NCBI GenBank assembly: GCA_025360895.1
Contig: JANYBF010000015.1
Span: 1 to 7,721 of the forward strand
Direction of reading: 5' to 3'
Source: Verrucomicrobiota bacterium
GTDB taxonomy: Bacteria; Verrucomicrobiota; Verrucomicrobiia; Limisphaerales; JADLHS01
Length of the DNA stretch: 7,721 nt
Shown in pieces: positions 1-6,010 of this stretch (positions within the stretch are counted from its first letter, which is position 1; each line of letters starts with the position of its first letter). The notes beneath the pieces are model-generated. The model was not told the origin of the DNA, did no database searches, and was given only the letters and a program-made list of their open reading frames with translations. The translations under genes and the position numbers were made by a program.

Positions 1-77
1 GCAATTCCACCAAGAGTGGCAAGGCCACGCTGGCCAACCGCCGGCGCGAGGGCCGCAAACGGTTGACCCCGGTTTAA
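1..77 (+). CDS. rpmH: Ribosomal protein L34, 3' end only
   Basis: This is the last 24 codons and TAA stop of the 50S ribosomal protein L34 gene; the 5' part lies outside the window. Reading from base 3, the peptide begins NSTKSGKATLANRRREGRKR and ends LTPV. That matches the basic C-terminus of L34, whose usual form is close to 'RRRxKGRKRLTP'. L34 is a very small, highly basic protein that binds 23S rRNA. Its position directly before rnpA, with 2 to 8 bases between the stop and the rnpA start, is the classic bacterial arrangement and supports both calls. Nothing unusual is visible in the part seen. Confidence 0.93.
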   Translation, partial: NSTKSGKATLANRRREGRKRLTPV

Positions 78-79
78 GT

Positions 80-454
80 TTGGGCATGGCTGCCGACGCG
101 CCAGCCCGGCGCGGCCTGGGCCGCGGGTCGCGGATCAAGCAAGGCCGCGATTTTCGGAAATTGCGCACGGCAGGCCAGCGCATGGTACGTGGCTGTATGA
201 TCGCCAACTGGCTGCAACTACCCGGTGCCGAACGTTCACGTCTCGGCGTGGTCGTCAGCAAAAAGGTCGGCGGTTCCGTGGTGCGCAGCCGGGTTAAACG
301 TCTATTGCGAGAATCCTTTCGCCTTCATCAATATGAATTTGCGCAACCGCTCGACTTGGTCCTCGTGGCGCGGCCGTCCATTGCGGGCCGAAAATTTGCC
401 GACGTGGAGCGTGATTTTCTCGGTACCTTGCGGTCGGCGGGACTTCTGAAGTGA
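80..454 (+). CDS. rnpA: Ribonuclease P protein component
   Basis: Protein subunit of RNase P, which helps the catalytic RNA bind pre-tRNA and remove its 5' leader. The 124-residue product has the family layout: a basic N-terminus, the aromatic/basic strand RDFRKLRTAGQR (about 23-34), the hydrophobic strand RLGVVVSKKVGGSVV (54-68), then the basic helix RSRVKRLLRESFR (69-81), which corresponds to the 'RNR' signature. The central Asn of that signature is Ser here (residue 70). Length is normal for the family. The start is uncertain: TTG at 80 gives 124 residues and ATG at 86 gives 122. Neither has a clear Shine-Dalgarno sequence, and the ATG is equally plausible. Its stop overlaps the yidD start (GTGA), so the two are probably translationally coupled. 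Confidence 0.93.
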   Translation: MGMAADAPARRGLGRGSRIKQGRDFRKLRTAGQRMVRGCMIANWLQLPGAERSRLGVVVSKKVGGSVVRSRVKRLLRESFRLHQYEFAQPLDLVLVARPSIAGRKFADVERDFLGTLRSAGLLK

Positions 455-732
455 ACTTCGCCCAACATGTTTTGCTGCTGGGCGTGCGCCTTTATCGCTG
501 GGCGCTTTCGCCGGCGTTGGTGACGTTGTTCGGCCCGACGGGTGGCTGCCGCTACACGCCCACCTGTTCGGTCTATGCGGCGGAAGCGGTGCAAACCCAT
601 GGCGCGCTGACGGGTAGTTGGCTCGCGGCGAAGCGCCTTTGCCGGTGTCACCCGTGGGGCGGCTGCGGGTCTGATCCCGTTCCAAGTCGGAAGCCCAAGG
701 ACCTGCGGCTGGAGTCGGCCGCCTCGCATTAA
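451..732 (+). CDS. yidD: Membrane protein insertion efficiency factor YidD
   Basis: Small membrane-associated protein of 93 residues that in other bacteria assists YidC-dependent insertion of inner-membrane proteins. The family signature is clear: an amphipathic N-terminal segment (MNFAQHVLLLGVRLYRWALSP), then GCRYTPTCSVYAAEAVQTHG (about 32-51) and RLCRCHPWGGCGSDPVP (about 62-78). The conserved cysteines and the CHPW...DPVP block are intact. It starts with GTG overlapping the TGA of rnpA by 4 bases, and no better in-frame start is seen. yidC follows after 6 bases, which fits a joint role in membrane protein biogenesis. Confidence 0.93.
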   Translation: MNFAQHVLLLGVRLYRWALSPALVTLFGPTGGCRYTPTCSVYAAEAVQTHGALTGSWLAAKRLCRCHPWGGCGSDPVPSRKPKDLRLESAASH

Positions 733-738
733 AATTTC

Positions 739-2571
739 ATGGATCGTAAATCTATCATCGTCATCGGCGCCTGCATGGGGCTGATGCTTTTGTGGTTGAA
801 TGTGCTTCACCCAAAATTCTTCCCACCCATCCCGATCAAAACTCCACCGCCTGGTGCGACCAATACCGTTGCCTCGGCTCAATCCCCGACCTCGGCCACC
901 AACCCGGCGGCGCCGGTGCCGGGCCTCCACCCGTTTATCCGCCCGGCGTTTGCCACCAACAATGCCGCCGAACTGGTGGTGCTGACCAATGAGAATGCCC
1001 GTTACACCTTCACCGCGCTCGGCGGCGGCTTGAGCGAAATCGCGCTGATAAAATATCCGGAGACGGTTTCGTACCAGCGCAAGGGGTCGCCGGCAACGAA
1101 CAGTTTTGCGACGTTAAACGCGCATGCGCCATTGCCCGTGCTGGCGGTGGTGGGCAGTGAGGGCTGGCAAGGGGACGGAGTTTTTGCGCTGACCCATACG
1201 GCGAACACCCTGCGCGCCGAGAAGACGCTGGCGGACGGCTTGCGCATCGTGAAGGAGTTTCAGCTCGGCACGAATTATCTGGTCCACGCCAGCGTGCGAC
1301 TGGAGAACACTTCGGGCCAGCCCCTCACCCTGCCGGCGCAGGAATGGGTGATCGGCACGGCCACCCCGATGAGCGCGGATGACGACGGCGCGGCCACGGG
1401 CATCATGTGGAACAATGGCGAGAAGAATCAGGACACCCTGACGCCGTACTTCGACAACAAGCGTTTTGGTTGCATGGAAGGCACGCCCAAATCGGAGTAT
1501 CGCGGCGGCGCGAGCAACATTGTCTGGGCCGCGCCCCACAACCAGTTCTTTGCGCTCGTCACCATGCCGGACGTTCCGGCGCTCGAAATTGTGGCTCGCA
1601 GCATTGAACTCCCCCGGCCGACGACGGGGCGATTCAGTGCCCCCACCAGCCCGGCCCGCAAGGGTTTTGAAACCACGCTGATTTATCCGGGGTTGACGCT
1701 GGCGCCGGGGAAAAGCGTCGAACGAAACTTCAACCTTTATGCCGGCCCCAAGGAATACCGCACGCTCGCCAGCATCGCAGGCCGGTTGCAGAACACCGTG
1801 GATGAGGTGATGAACTTCGGTTTCTTCGGCTTCATCTCCAAGGCGCTGTTACTGGCCATGAACTGGCTGCATTCCGCACTGTCCATTCCCTACGGCTGGG
1901 CCATCATCGCCATCACCATCTTCTTGAAAATTCTCTTCTGGCCGTTGACCGCCATCAGTACCCGCTCAGCGAAGCGCATGGCCGACATGGCGCCGCAGTT
2001 AAAGGCGCTCCAGGAAAAATACAAGGACGACCCGCAGAAACTGCCCGCCAAACAATGGGAGTTTTATCGCGAAAACAAAATCAATCCCATGAGCGGCTGC
2101 CTGCCCATGCTGGTGCAGTTACCGGTGTTCTTTGGCTTGTTCTCGATGTTGCGGACGGCCATCGAGCTGCGCGGTGCGCATTTTCTGTGGACGGCGGATT
2201 TGTCGAAGGCGGACACGCTGTTCATGATCCCCGGCCTGAGTTTCATTCCGTTCATCAGCACGCCGGAGGGTTTGCCGTTGAACCTGCTCCCCATCCTGTA
2301 CATCGCCACGGCCATCTGGCAGACGCATATCACGCCCATGTCACCCGGCATGGACCCGGCCCAGCAAAAAATGATGCGCTGGATGCCGTTGATGTTTCTC
2401 GTCATCCTCTACAATTTCTCCGGTGGCCTCGCACTCTACATGACCGTGAACAACCTGCTGACAATCCTGCAAACAAAAATGACCAAGACCGCCGCCGCCC
2501 GGGCCACGGGGGCCAAGCCCGCACCGGTGACGGCTTCGGTATTGACGCCCACGAATAAAAAGAAGAAATAA
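739..2571 (+). CDS. yidC: Membrane protein insertase YidC
   Basis: YidC/Oxa1/Alb3-family insertase, 610 residues, which places proteins into the inner membrane alone or with SecYEG. The architecture is the long Gram-negative type. There is an N-terminal membrane anchor (about 5-21), a Pro/Thr/Ala-rich linker (about 30-65), and a large periplasmic beta domain (about 75-340). Then come the amphipathic helix FISKALLLAMNWLHSAL (365-381), TM2 (about 386-404), a charged cytosolic helical hairpin (about 405-450), TM3 (about 453-473), TM4 (about 512-530), and TM5-TM6 (about 547-578). A Lys-rich tail (KKKK at the end) closes the protein. INPMSGCLPMLVQLPVFFGL is a strong family match to the 'NPLGGC.P.LIQMPIF' motif. 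The groove arginine of TM2 is Lys397 here. An extra hydrophobic stretch (about 494-507) separates TM3 and TM4. The ATG has no obvious Shine-Dalgarno sequence. Confidence 0.96.
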   Translation: MDRKSIIVIGACMGLMLLWLNVLHPKFFPPIPIKTPPPGATNTVASAQSPTSATNPAAPVPGLHPFIRPAFATNNAAELVVLTNENARYTFTALGGGLSEIALIKYPETVSYQRKGSPATNSFATLNAHAPLPVLAVVGSEGWQGDGVFALTHTANTLRAEKTLADGLRIVKEFQLGTNYLVHASVRLENTSGQPLTLPAQEWVIGTATPMSADDDGAATGIMWNNGEKNQDTLTPYFDNKRFGCMEGTPKSEYRGGASNIVWAAPHNQFFALVTMPDVPALEIVARSIELPRPTTGRFSAPTSPARKGFETTLIYPGLTLAPGKSVERNFNLYAGPKEYRTLASIAGRLQNTVDEVMNFGFFGFISKALLLAMNWLHSALSIPYGWAIIAITIFLKILFWPLTAISTRSAKRMADMAPQLKALQEKYKDDPQKLPAKQWEFYRENKINPMSGCLPMLVQLPVFFGLFSMLRTAIELRGAHFLWTADLSKADTLFMIPGLSFIPFISTPEGLPLNLLPILYIATAIWQTHITPMSPGMDPAQQKMMRWMPLMFLVILYNFSGGLALYMTVNNLLTILQTKMTKTAAARATGAKPAPVTASVLTPTNKKKK

Positions 2572-2577
2572 TCGGTT

Positions 2578-2612
2578 GTTACGCACTCTGCATTCCGCAC
2601 TTCGCACTTAAA
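2578..2612 (+). repeat. Degenerate heptanucleotide repeat array before khpB
   Basis: Five consecutive 7-base units occupy most of the 45-base yidC-khpB spacer. They start at 2578, 2585, 2592, 2599 and 2606. The first four end in CGC or TGC, as in ATTCCGC (2592) and ACTTCGC (2599), and four of the five begin with ACT, ATT or a close variant. The array stops 4 bases before the khpB ATG and leaves no room for a normal Shine-Dalgarno sequence. It resembles the heptameric short tandem repeats (STRR) known from some cyanobacteria in style, not in sequence. Function is unknown. Confidence 0.7.
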
Positions 2613-2616
2613 AGTT

Positions 2617-3066
2617 ATGTCCGCCCAACCCAAAGCCACGCTCGAAAAACTTCTTACCCTCCTCGGCTTCCCGGCGACGGTTACGGAACACCCGATGGAC
2701 GACAGTCTCCTGCTGGACGTGAAGACGGACGACTCCGGCCGCCTCATTGGTCGCCAGGGCCAGACGCTGGCCGATCTGCAATACATCACCAACCGGCTGC
2801 TGTTCCAGCAGGACAATACCGCGCCCAAAGTGATGGTGGACGTGGGTGGTTACCGGGCCCAGGCCCGTGAAGCCCTGGTCAAAAAAGCGCAGGAAGCCGC
2901 CGAAAAAGTCCGCCGCTGGGGCGACGCGGTGGAGTTGGAGCCGATGTCCGCCTTCGACCGGCGCATTGTCCATCATGCACTGCGCGACGATCCAGACATC
3001 GAAACCCACAGCGTGGAAGTGGGCGGCAGCGACCACAAGGCGATGCTGCTGCGCCCGAAGCATTAA
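2617..3066 (+). CDS. khpB: KH/R3H RNA-binding protein KhpB (Jag/SpoIIIJ-associated)
   Basis: A 149-residue RNA-binding protein of the KhpB/Jag family. It has a KH domain (about 27-95) with the GxxG loop inside GRLIGRQGQTL (41-51; G45-RQ-G48). An R3H domain follows (about 105-147), containing LEPMSAFDRRIVHHAL, where Arg115/Arg116 and His119/His120 give the Arg-x3-His spacing. The N-terminal Jag_N domain found in many Firmicutes is absent, so this is the short KH-R3H form. In other bacteria KhpB binds RNA, often with KhpA, and affects cell division and envelope regulation; here that role is inferred only. It follows yidC, its usual neighbour. ATG 2617 is chosen because the conserved sequence starts soon after it, although the DNA before it is repeat. 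Confidence 0.93.
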   Translation: MSAQPKATLEKLLTLLGFPATVTEHPMDDSLLLDVKTDDSGRLIGRQGQTLADLQYITNRLLFQQDNTAPKVMVDVGGYRAQAREALVKKAQEAAEKVRRWGDAVELEPMSAFDRRIVHHALRDDPDIETHSVEVGGSDHKAMLLRPKH

Positions 3067-3079
3067 GTTGCGGCGACGT

Positions 3080-3655
3080 TTAGCTGGTCGTCCGTATCAT
3101 GTCAGCGGGCGAATTCCAATTGGCGAAGCAGTGGGCATCACTCGCGGATACCTCGATAAAGCGACTGAAGCCGTGCTGCACGCAGTGCCTGGCAAAATCC
3201 CTTACCGCAAAATTGTTATCGCCGATTTGCGCTTCCGCCAGCGCATGAGTTGACTTTGGATAGAACGCGGCAAGCGGCTCAAGGTTGCTATTCACCCGGG
3301 GAATGACCCCGACATCCATCACGCAACCGGCCGCGAGCCGGCGCATGAACTCTGCGCTCATCTCGACCAAATCCACCGCCAGCACGAGCAACAACGGAGA
3401 TGTTGCCACGGCCAGCGCCCGTTCGATTCCTGCCAGCGGGCCAACCCCGATAAACTGATCCCGTACTACCCGGCCGCCCAGCCCGGAGTAATCCGTATCG
3501 GCGCGACCGGAGATGAAAACCTCCTCCGCGCCCACTTCGCGAACCCGTTCAATCTGTCGCACGAGGAGCCGCTGGCCGTCTATTTCCAGCCAAGCCTTGT
3601 CGCGCCCCATGCGCGAGGAATTCCCCCCGGCCAGAATGACGGCACTGAAGGTCAT
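3080..3655 (-). CDS. mobA: Molybdenum cofactor guanylyltransferase MobA
   Basis: Transfers GMP from GTP to molybdopterin-Mo to make the guanine dinucleotide (MGD) form of the cofactor used by DMSO-reductase-family enzymes such as nitrate reductases. The 191-residue protein shows the nucleotidyltransferase signature LAGGNSSRMGRDK (8-20), GPLAGI (72-77) and the metal-binding Asp95 in LAVDLVEM. It also has EPLAAFY (126-132) and the C-terminal NWNSPADM (179-186), equivalent to the usual 'NTPEDL'. The Pro that normally follows the metal Asp region (D-x-P) is Val97. Length is normal. It is last in the minus-strand block and converges on khpB with 13 bases between stops, where no terminator is visible. 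The ATG at 3655 directly follows repeat DNA and has no Shine-Dalgarno sequence. Confidence 0.9.
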   Translation of the reverse strand: MTFSAVILAGGNSSRMGRDKAWLEIDGQRLLVRQIERVREVGAEEVFISGRADTDYSGLGGRVVRDQFIGVGPLAGIERALAVATSPLLLVLAVDLVEMSAEFMRRLAAGCVMDVGVIPRVNSNLEPLAAFYPKSTHALAEAQIGDNNFAVRDFARHCVQHGFSRFIEVSASDAHCFANWNSPADMIRTTS

Positions 3656-3690
3656 GGGAATGAAAAATTAAAAAGGCAAAAGGCAAAACA
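3656..3690. repeat. Heptanucleotide repeat array beside the mobA start
   Basis: AT-rich tract read on the plus strand as five 7-base units starting at 3656, 3663, 3670, 3677 and 3684, for example AAAAAGG (3670) and CAAAAGG (3677). It abuts the mobA ATG, so on the mobA coding strand it appears as T-rich units ending in GCC, TAA or TCA. It forms the 5' untranslated region of mobA and contains no Shine-Dalgarno sequence. Composition is sharply different from the GC-rich genes on both sides. Confidence 0.65.
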
Positions 3691-3712
3691 CGCGAGGGCA
3701 TCGTTCCGGCGT

Positions 3713-3747
3713 ATTGTTTTTAATTTCGCATTTTTCACTTTGAATTT
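3713..3747. repeat. Second, opposed heptanucleotide array at the end of the MOSC gene
   Basis: Five 7-base units on the plus strand start at 3713, 3720, 3727, 3734 and 3741, for example CGCATTT (3727) and TTCACTT (3734). It is oriented opposite to the array at 3656-3690: ten bases, 3665-3674 and 3717-3726, are exact reverse complements. The last units overlap the MOSC coding sequence and provide its final three codons and stop. The 22 bases between the arrays (3691-3712) hold no recognisable feature. Confidence 0.62.
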
Positions 3748-4226
3748 TCTCCGGCCTCCACGCGGAGCCAGCCGTCCGTCAGCACCCGTGCGCGCAAGCC
3801 GCCGCGCCCGTGCAATGCCGCTTCCGCGCCGGGTGCAATGGCTTGATTCATCCAGTGGCACGGGCTGCATTCAGCAACCCCGGCAAAGCGAACGCCTTGG
3901 ATTTCAAACTCCCGGCCGATGAGGGAGTTCAGGTCGTCGCCTCGCGTGATGATGTTGCGCCGGGTGACGCCGGACGATTTGCCGGCCACGCCCAGCTGGC
4001 GGCAAACATCGTCGTAAACCTCCGCCGAAAAAAGGGTAATCTGCCCTTTAAAATCAGGTTTGTAATCAAAGAAGCGGTCGCCCACCAAACCTTTGCCCGC
4101 GACGCACTCGACACGTTCAACTGCCACGGTGGGATGCTCGCCCGGCGCTTGATCATGGTGGCCGTAAAAATTATGCCCCGGCGAAATGAAGATTTGCTCG
4201 ATACGGATTTGGTTTGGCGCGGCCAT
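3735..4226 (-). CDS. MOSC-domain protein (molybdenum cofactor-associated)
   Basis: A 163-residue stand-alone MOSC domain, the fold also found at the C-terminus of eukaryotic Mo-cofactor sulfurase and in YiiM/YcbX-type proteins. MOSC domains are thought to bind Mo-cofactor or carry sulfur on a conserved cysteine. Matching features are ISPGHNFYGHH (14-24), CVAGKGLVGDRFF (41-53), TRRNIITRGDDLN (88-100), the cysteine motif AECSPCHW (118-125; Cys120, Cys123) and GRGGLRARVLTDG (140-152). The exact substrate is not known. It sits between the nitrite reductase and mobA genes, which supports a Mo-cofactor role. The start is chosen at the ATG just before IRIEQIFISPG, where family similarity begins. An upstream in-frame ATG at 4316 overlaps the preceding stop (ATGA) and would add 30 unconserved-looking residues. 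The C-terminal codons lie in repeat DNA. Confidence 0.87.
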   Translation of the reverse strand: MAAPNQIRIEQIFISPGHNFYGHHDQAPGEHPTVAVERVECVAGKGLVGDRFFDYKPDFKGQITLFSAEVYDDVCRQLGVAGKSSGVTRRNIITRGDDLNSLIGREFEIQGVRFAGVAECSPCHWMNQAIAPGAEAALHGRGGLRARVLTDGWLRVEAGENSK

Positions 4227-4312
4227 CGTCAGAAATTGTAGTGGCGGATTGCTCTCGCCGCAATCACTGGGACGCGCGACGGCGACAGAAAAGCCGGCCC
4301 AGCCACGCTCCA

Positions 4313-6010
4313 TCATTCCCCAAGCATTTCCTGTAATTTTCCAAGCTCGTGCCGCGTGGTGAATTGTTGGAACGACTCCTTGCCGTGGCGGCACTTGAGA
4401 TACGCGCGCAGGACTTTTTCAAGGGTCATCGGCAATTCATTTGCACTCACACCGGAAAAGATCTGGCGACCGACGGCTTGATTCCCGCCAAAACCGCCAC
4501 CGACGAAAATATGATACGCATCCACGCTTTCACCGCCAATTTTTGCCTTCGTGCCGAGACAACCGATGTCGCCCATGTAATGCTGCGCGCACGAATTCGG
4601 GCAGCCGGTGACGTGGATGTTGACCGGCTGATCCAGCGCCACGCGTTTCTCCAGATACCGGGTCAGTTCGAGCGCGTGATCTTTGGTGTTTGACTGCGCA
4701 AATTTACAATAGCGGTTACCGGTGCAGGCGATCACGCCGCTGGCGATGTGAGATTGCTTAGTAGCGAAACCGGCCTTTTCCAACGCTTTTTTGAGTGTCG
4801 CCACAAATGCATCGGGTACATTTGGAATGATAAAATTCTGCCAGACCGTCAGGCGAATTTCGCCGCGGCCATAACTTTCAGCCAGGTCGGCGAGCCGCAA
4901 CATTTGTTTCGGTGTGAGCTGACCGACGGGACAGATCGCGCCGACGTAATTCAGCCCGCGTTGTTTCTGCGGAAAATCGCCGACGTGCGAATGCGGCAAT
5001 TCCTGTGAGGCCCAACGCATCGCTGCGACATCATAGGGCGCGCGGCGGAGCGGTTTGCCAAGTTTCTTTTCGACCGCAGCCAGGTATTCGTCGAACGACA
5101 TTTTTTCGAGCAGGTGTTTGAGCCGTGCCTTCTTGCGATCAGTGCGGCAACCGCGCTCGATATAGACGCGCAGGACGGCAACAACCACTTTGTTGATCTC
5201 GTTCGGCGGAACCACAACGCCGAAGTCGCGGGCAAACGCCTTGTGACCGGTCGCCCCACCGAGCGCAATGCGAAAAAGGATTTCGTCACCGAGCTTCACG
5301 GCTTTCACGCCGATGTCATTCGTATCTTCAACCGAACCGATCAGCCCGCCGCCGTCATAGGCGATATTGAACTTGCGTGGTAGATCGTAGAAAGAACGGT
5401 CGTTGAGGATGATTTGCGCGAGGTCGCGGACGAACGGCAGCGTGTCAATCAACTCGACGGGATCAATGCCCGCCGTGGGATTGACGGTGAGATTGCGGAT
5501 ATTGTCCGCGCCCGCGCCACGCGTGTGCAGGCCGACGCTTTGGATACGGCGGAGAAATTCCGGCGCATCCTTGGGCTGGATGAGTCGCATCTGGAAATTT
5601 GCGCGGGTGGTGATCTGAACATAGCCGCTCGTGAGTTCCTGCGCGACTCGCGCAAGTTCGCGGAGCTGAAACGTCGTCACTACGCCACCGGGAATCCGCA
5701 GCCGCGCCATGAACGCGTCCTTGACCGGCGTAAGAAAGAAAAGTCCATTCCACTTGAAGCGGAAGATTTCTTCCTTGTCTGGCGACTTGTTGCCGACGGC
5801 GTTTTCAACGATCTGCTCATAAGCGTCAAGCGGGTGCAGTTCGCGTTTGATGCGTTCTTCGAGGATCAAATCGTCGCTTTGCGGAGCGGGTTCAACATCG
5901 CTGAACTTCTGTCCGCGCGCGGCCGCCCCCGCGAACAGCCCTGTCAAATACTCCTTTTGCTCCGCTGTAAATCCGGCGGCGGCGAGTGGTTCTGGAAGGG
6001 TGGCACTCAT
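4313..6010 (-). CDS. nirA: Siroheme/[4Fe-4S] nitrite reductase, NirA type (possibly sulfite reductase)
   Basis: Hemoprotein of 565 residues predicted to carry out six-electron reduction of nitrite to ammonia (or sulfite to sulfide) in the cytoplasm. It has two ferredoxin-like half-domains, the first around 85-150 (FRFKWNGLFFLTP, then ITTRANFQMRLIQ at 133-145), and two siroheme/iron-sulfur halves. The first half contains NIRNLTVNPTAGIDPVELID (170-189) and LPRKFNIA. The cluster cysteines are C429-x5-C435 (CTGNRYC) and C470-x3-C474 (TGCPNSC). The CTGN...TK pattern fits NirA-type ferredoxin enzymes and not CysI. Actinobacterial SirA sulfite reductases share it, so the substrate is not settled by motif. 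A C-terminal tail (ESFQQFTTRHELGKLQEML) is similar to that of other NirA/SirA-like proteins. Its ATG follows the stop of the diflavin reductase with no gap (TGAATG), implying coupled translation. Confidence 0.88.
   Translation of the reverse strand: MSATLPEPLAAAGFTAEQKEYLTGLFAGAAARGQKFSDVEPAPQSDDLILEERIKRELHPLDAYEQIVENAVGNKSPDKEEIFRFKWNGLFFLTPVKDAFMARLRIPGGVVTTFQLRELARVAQELTSGYVQITTRANFQMRLIQPKDAPEFLRRIQSVGLHTRGAGADNIRNLTVNPTAGIDPVELIDTLPFVRDLAQIILNDRSFYDLPRKFNIAYDGGGLIGSVEDTNDIGVKAVKLGDEILFRIALGGATGHKAFARDFGVVVPPNEINKVVVAVLRVYIERGCRTDRKKARLKHLLEKMSFDEYLAAVEKKLGKPLRRAPYDVAAMRWASQELPHSHVGDFPQKQRGLNYVGAICPVGQLTPKQMLRLADLAESYGRGEIRLTVWQNFIIPNVPDAFVATLKKALEKAGFATKQSHIASGVIACTGNRYCKFAQSNTKDHALELTRYLEKRVALDQPVNIHVTGCPNSCAQHYMGDIGCLGTKAKIGGESVDAYHIFVGGGFGGNQAVGRQIFSGVSANELPMTLEKVLRAYLKCRHGKESFQQFTTRHELGKLQEMLGE

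Noticed and set aside
328..930. 200-codon minus-strand open frame opposite rnpA, yidD and the start of yidC
   Set aside because: It lies antisense to three well-supported genes, has an Arg/His-rich low-information translation, and shows no family motif.
2578..2612. CRISPR-like repeat
   Set aside because: Units are only 7 bases long, degenerate and contiguous with no spacers, so this is a short tandem array and not a CRISPR.
3067..3079. Bidirectional terminator in the khpB-mobA convergent gap
   Set aside because: The 13 bases contain no inverted repeat or T-run.
2846..3253. 135-codon plus-strand frame running past khpB into the mobA region
   Set aside because: The first half is a frame-shifted reading of khpB and the second half is antisense to mobA. 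It has no motif or start signal.
3297..3311. Perfect 5-base hairpin (CGGGG, AATGA, CCCCG)
   Set aside because: It lies within mobA coding sequence, is short, has no T-run, and is expected by chance in GC-rich DNA.
3685..3720. Possible intrinsic terminator between MOSC and mobA (AAAACA/TGTTTT arms)
   Set aside because: The arms are short and A/T-rich, interrupted by mismatches, and part of the heptad arrays. The stem is too weak to call a terminator.
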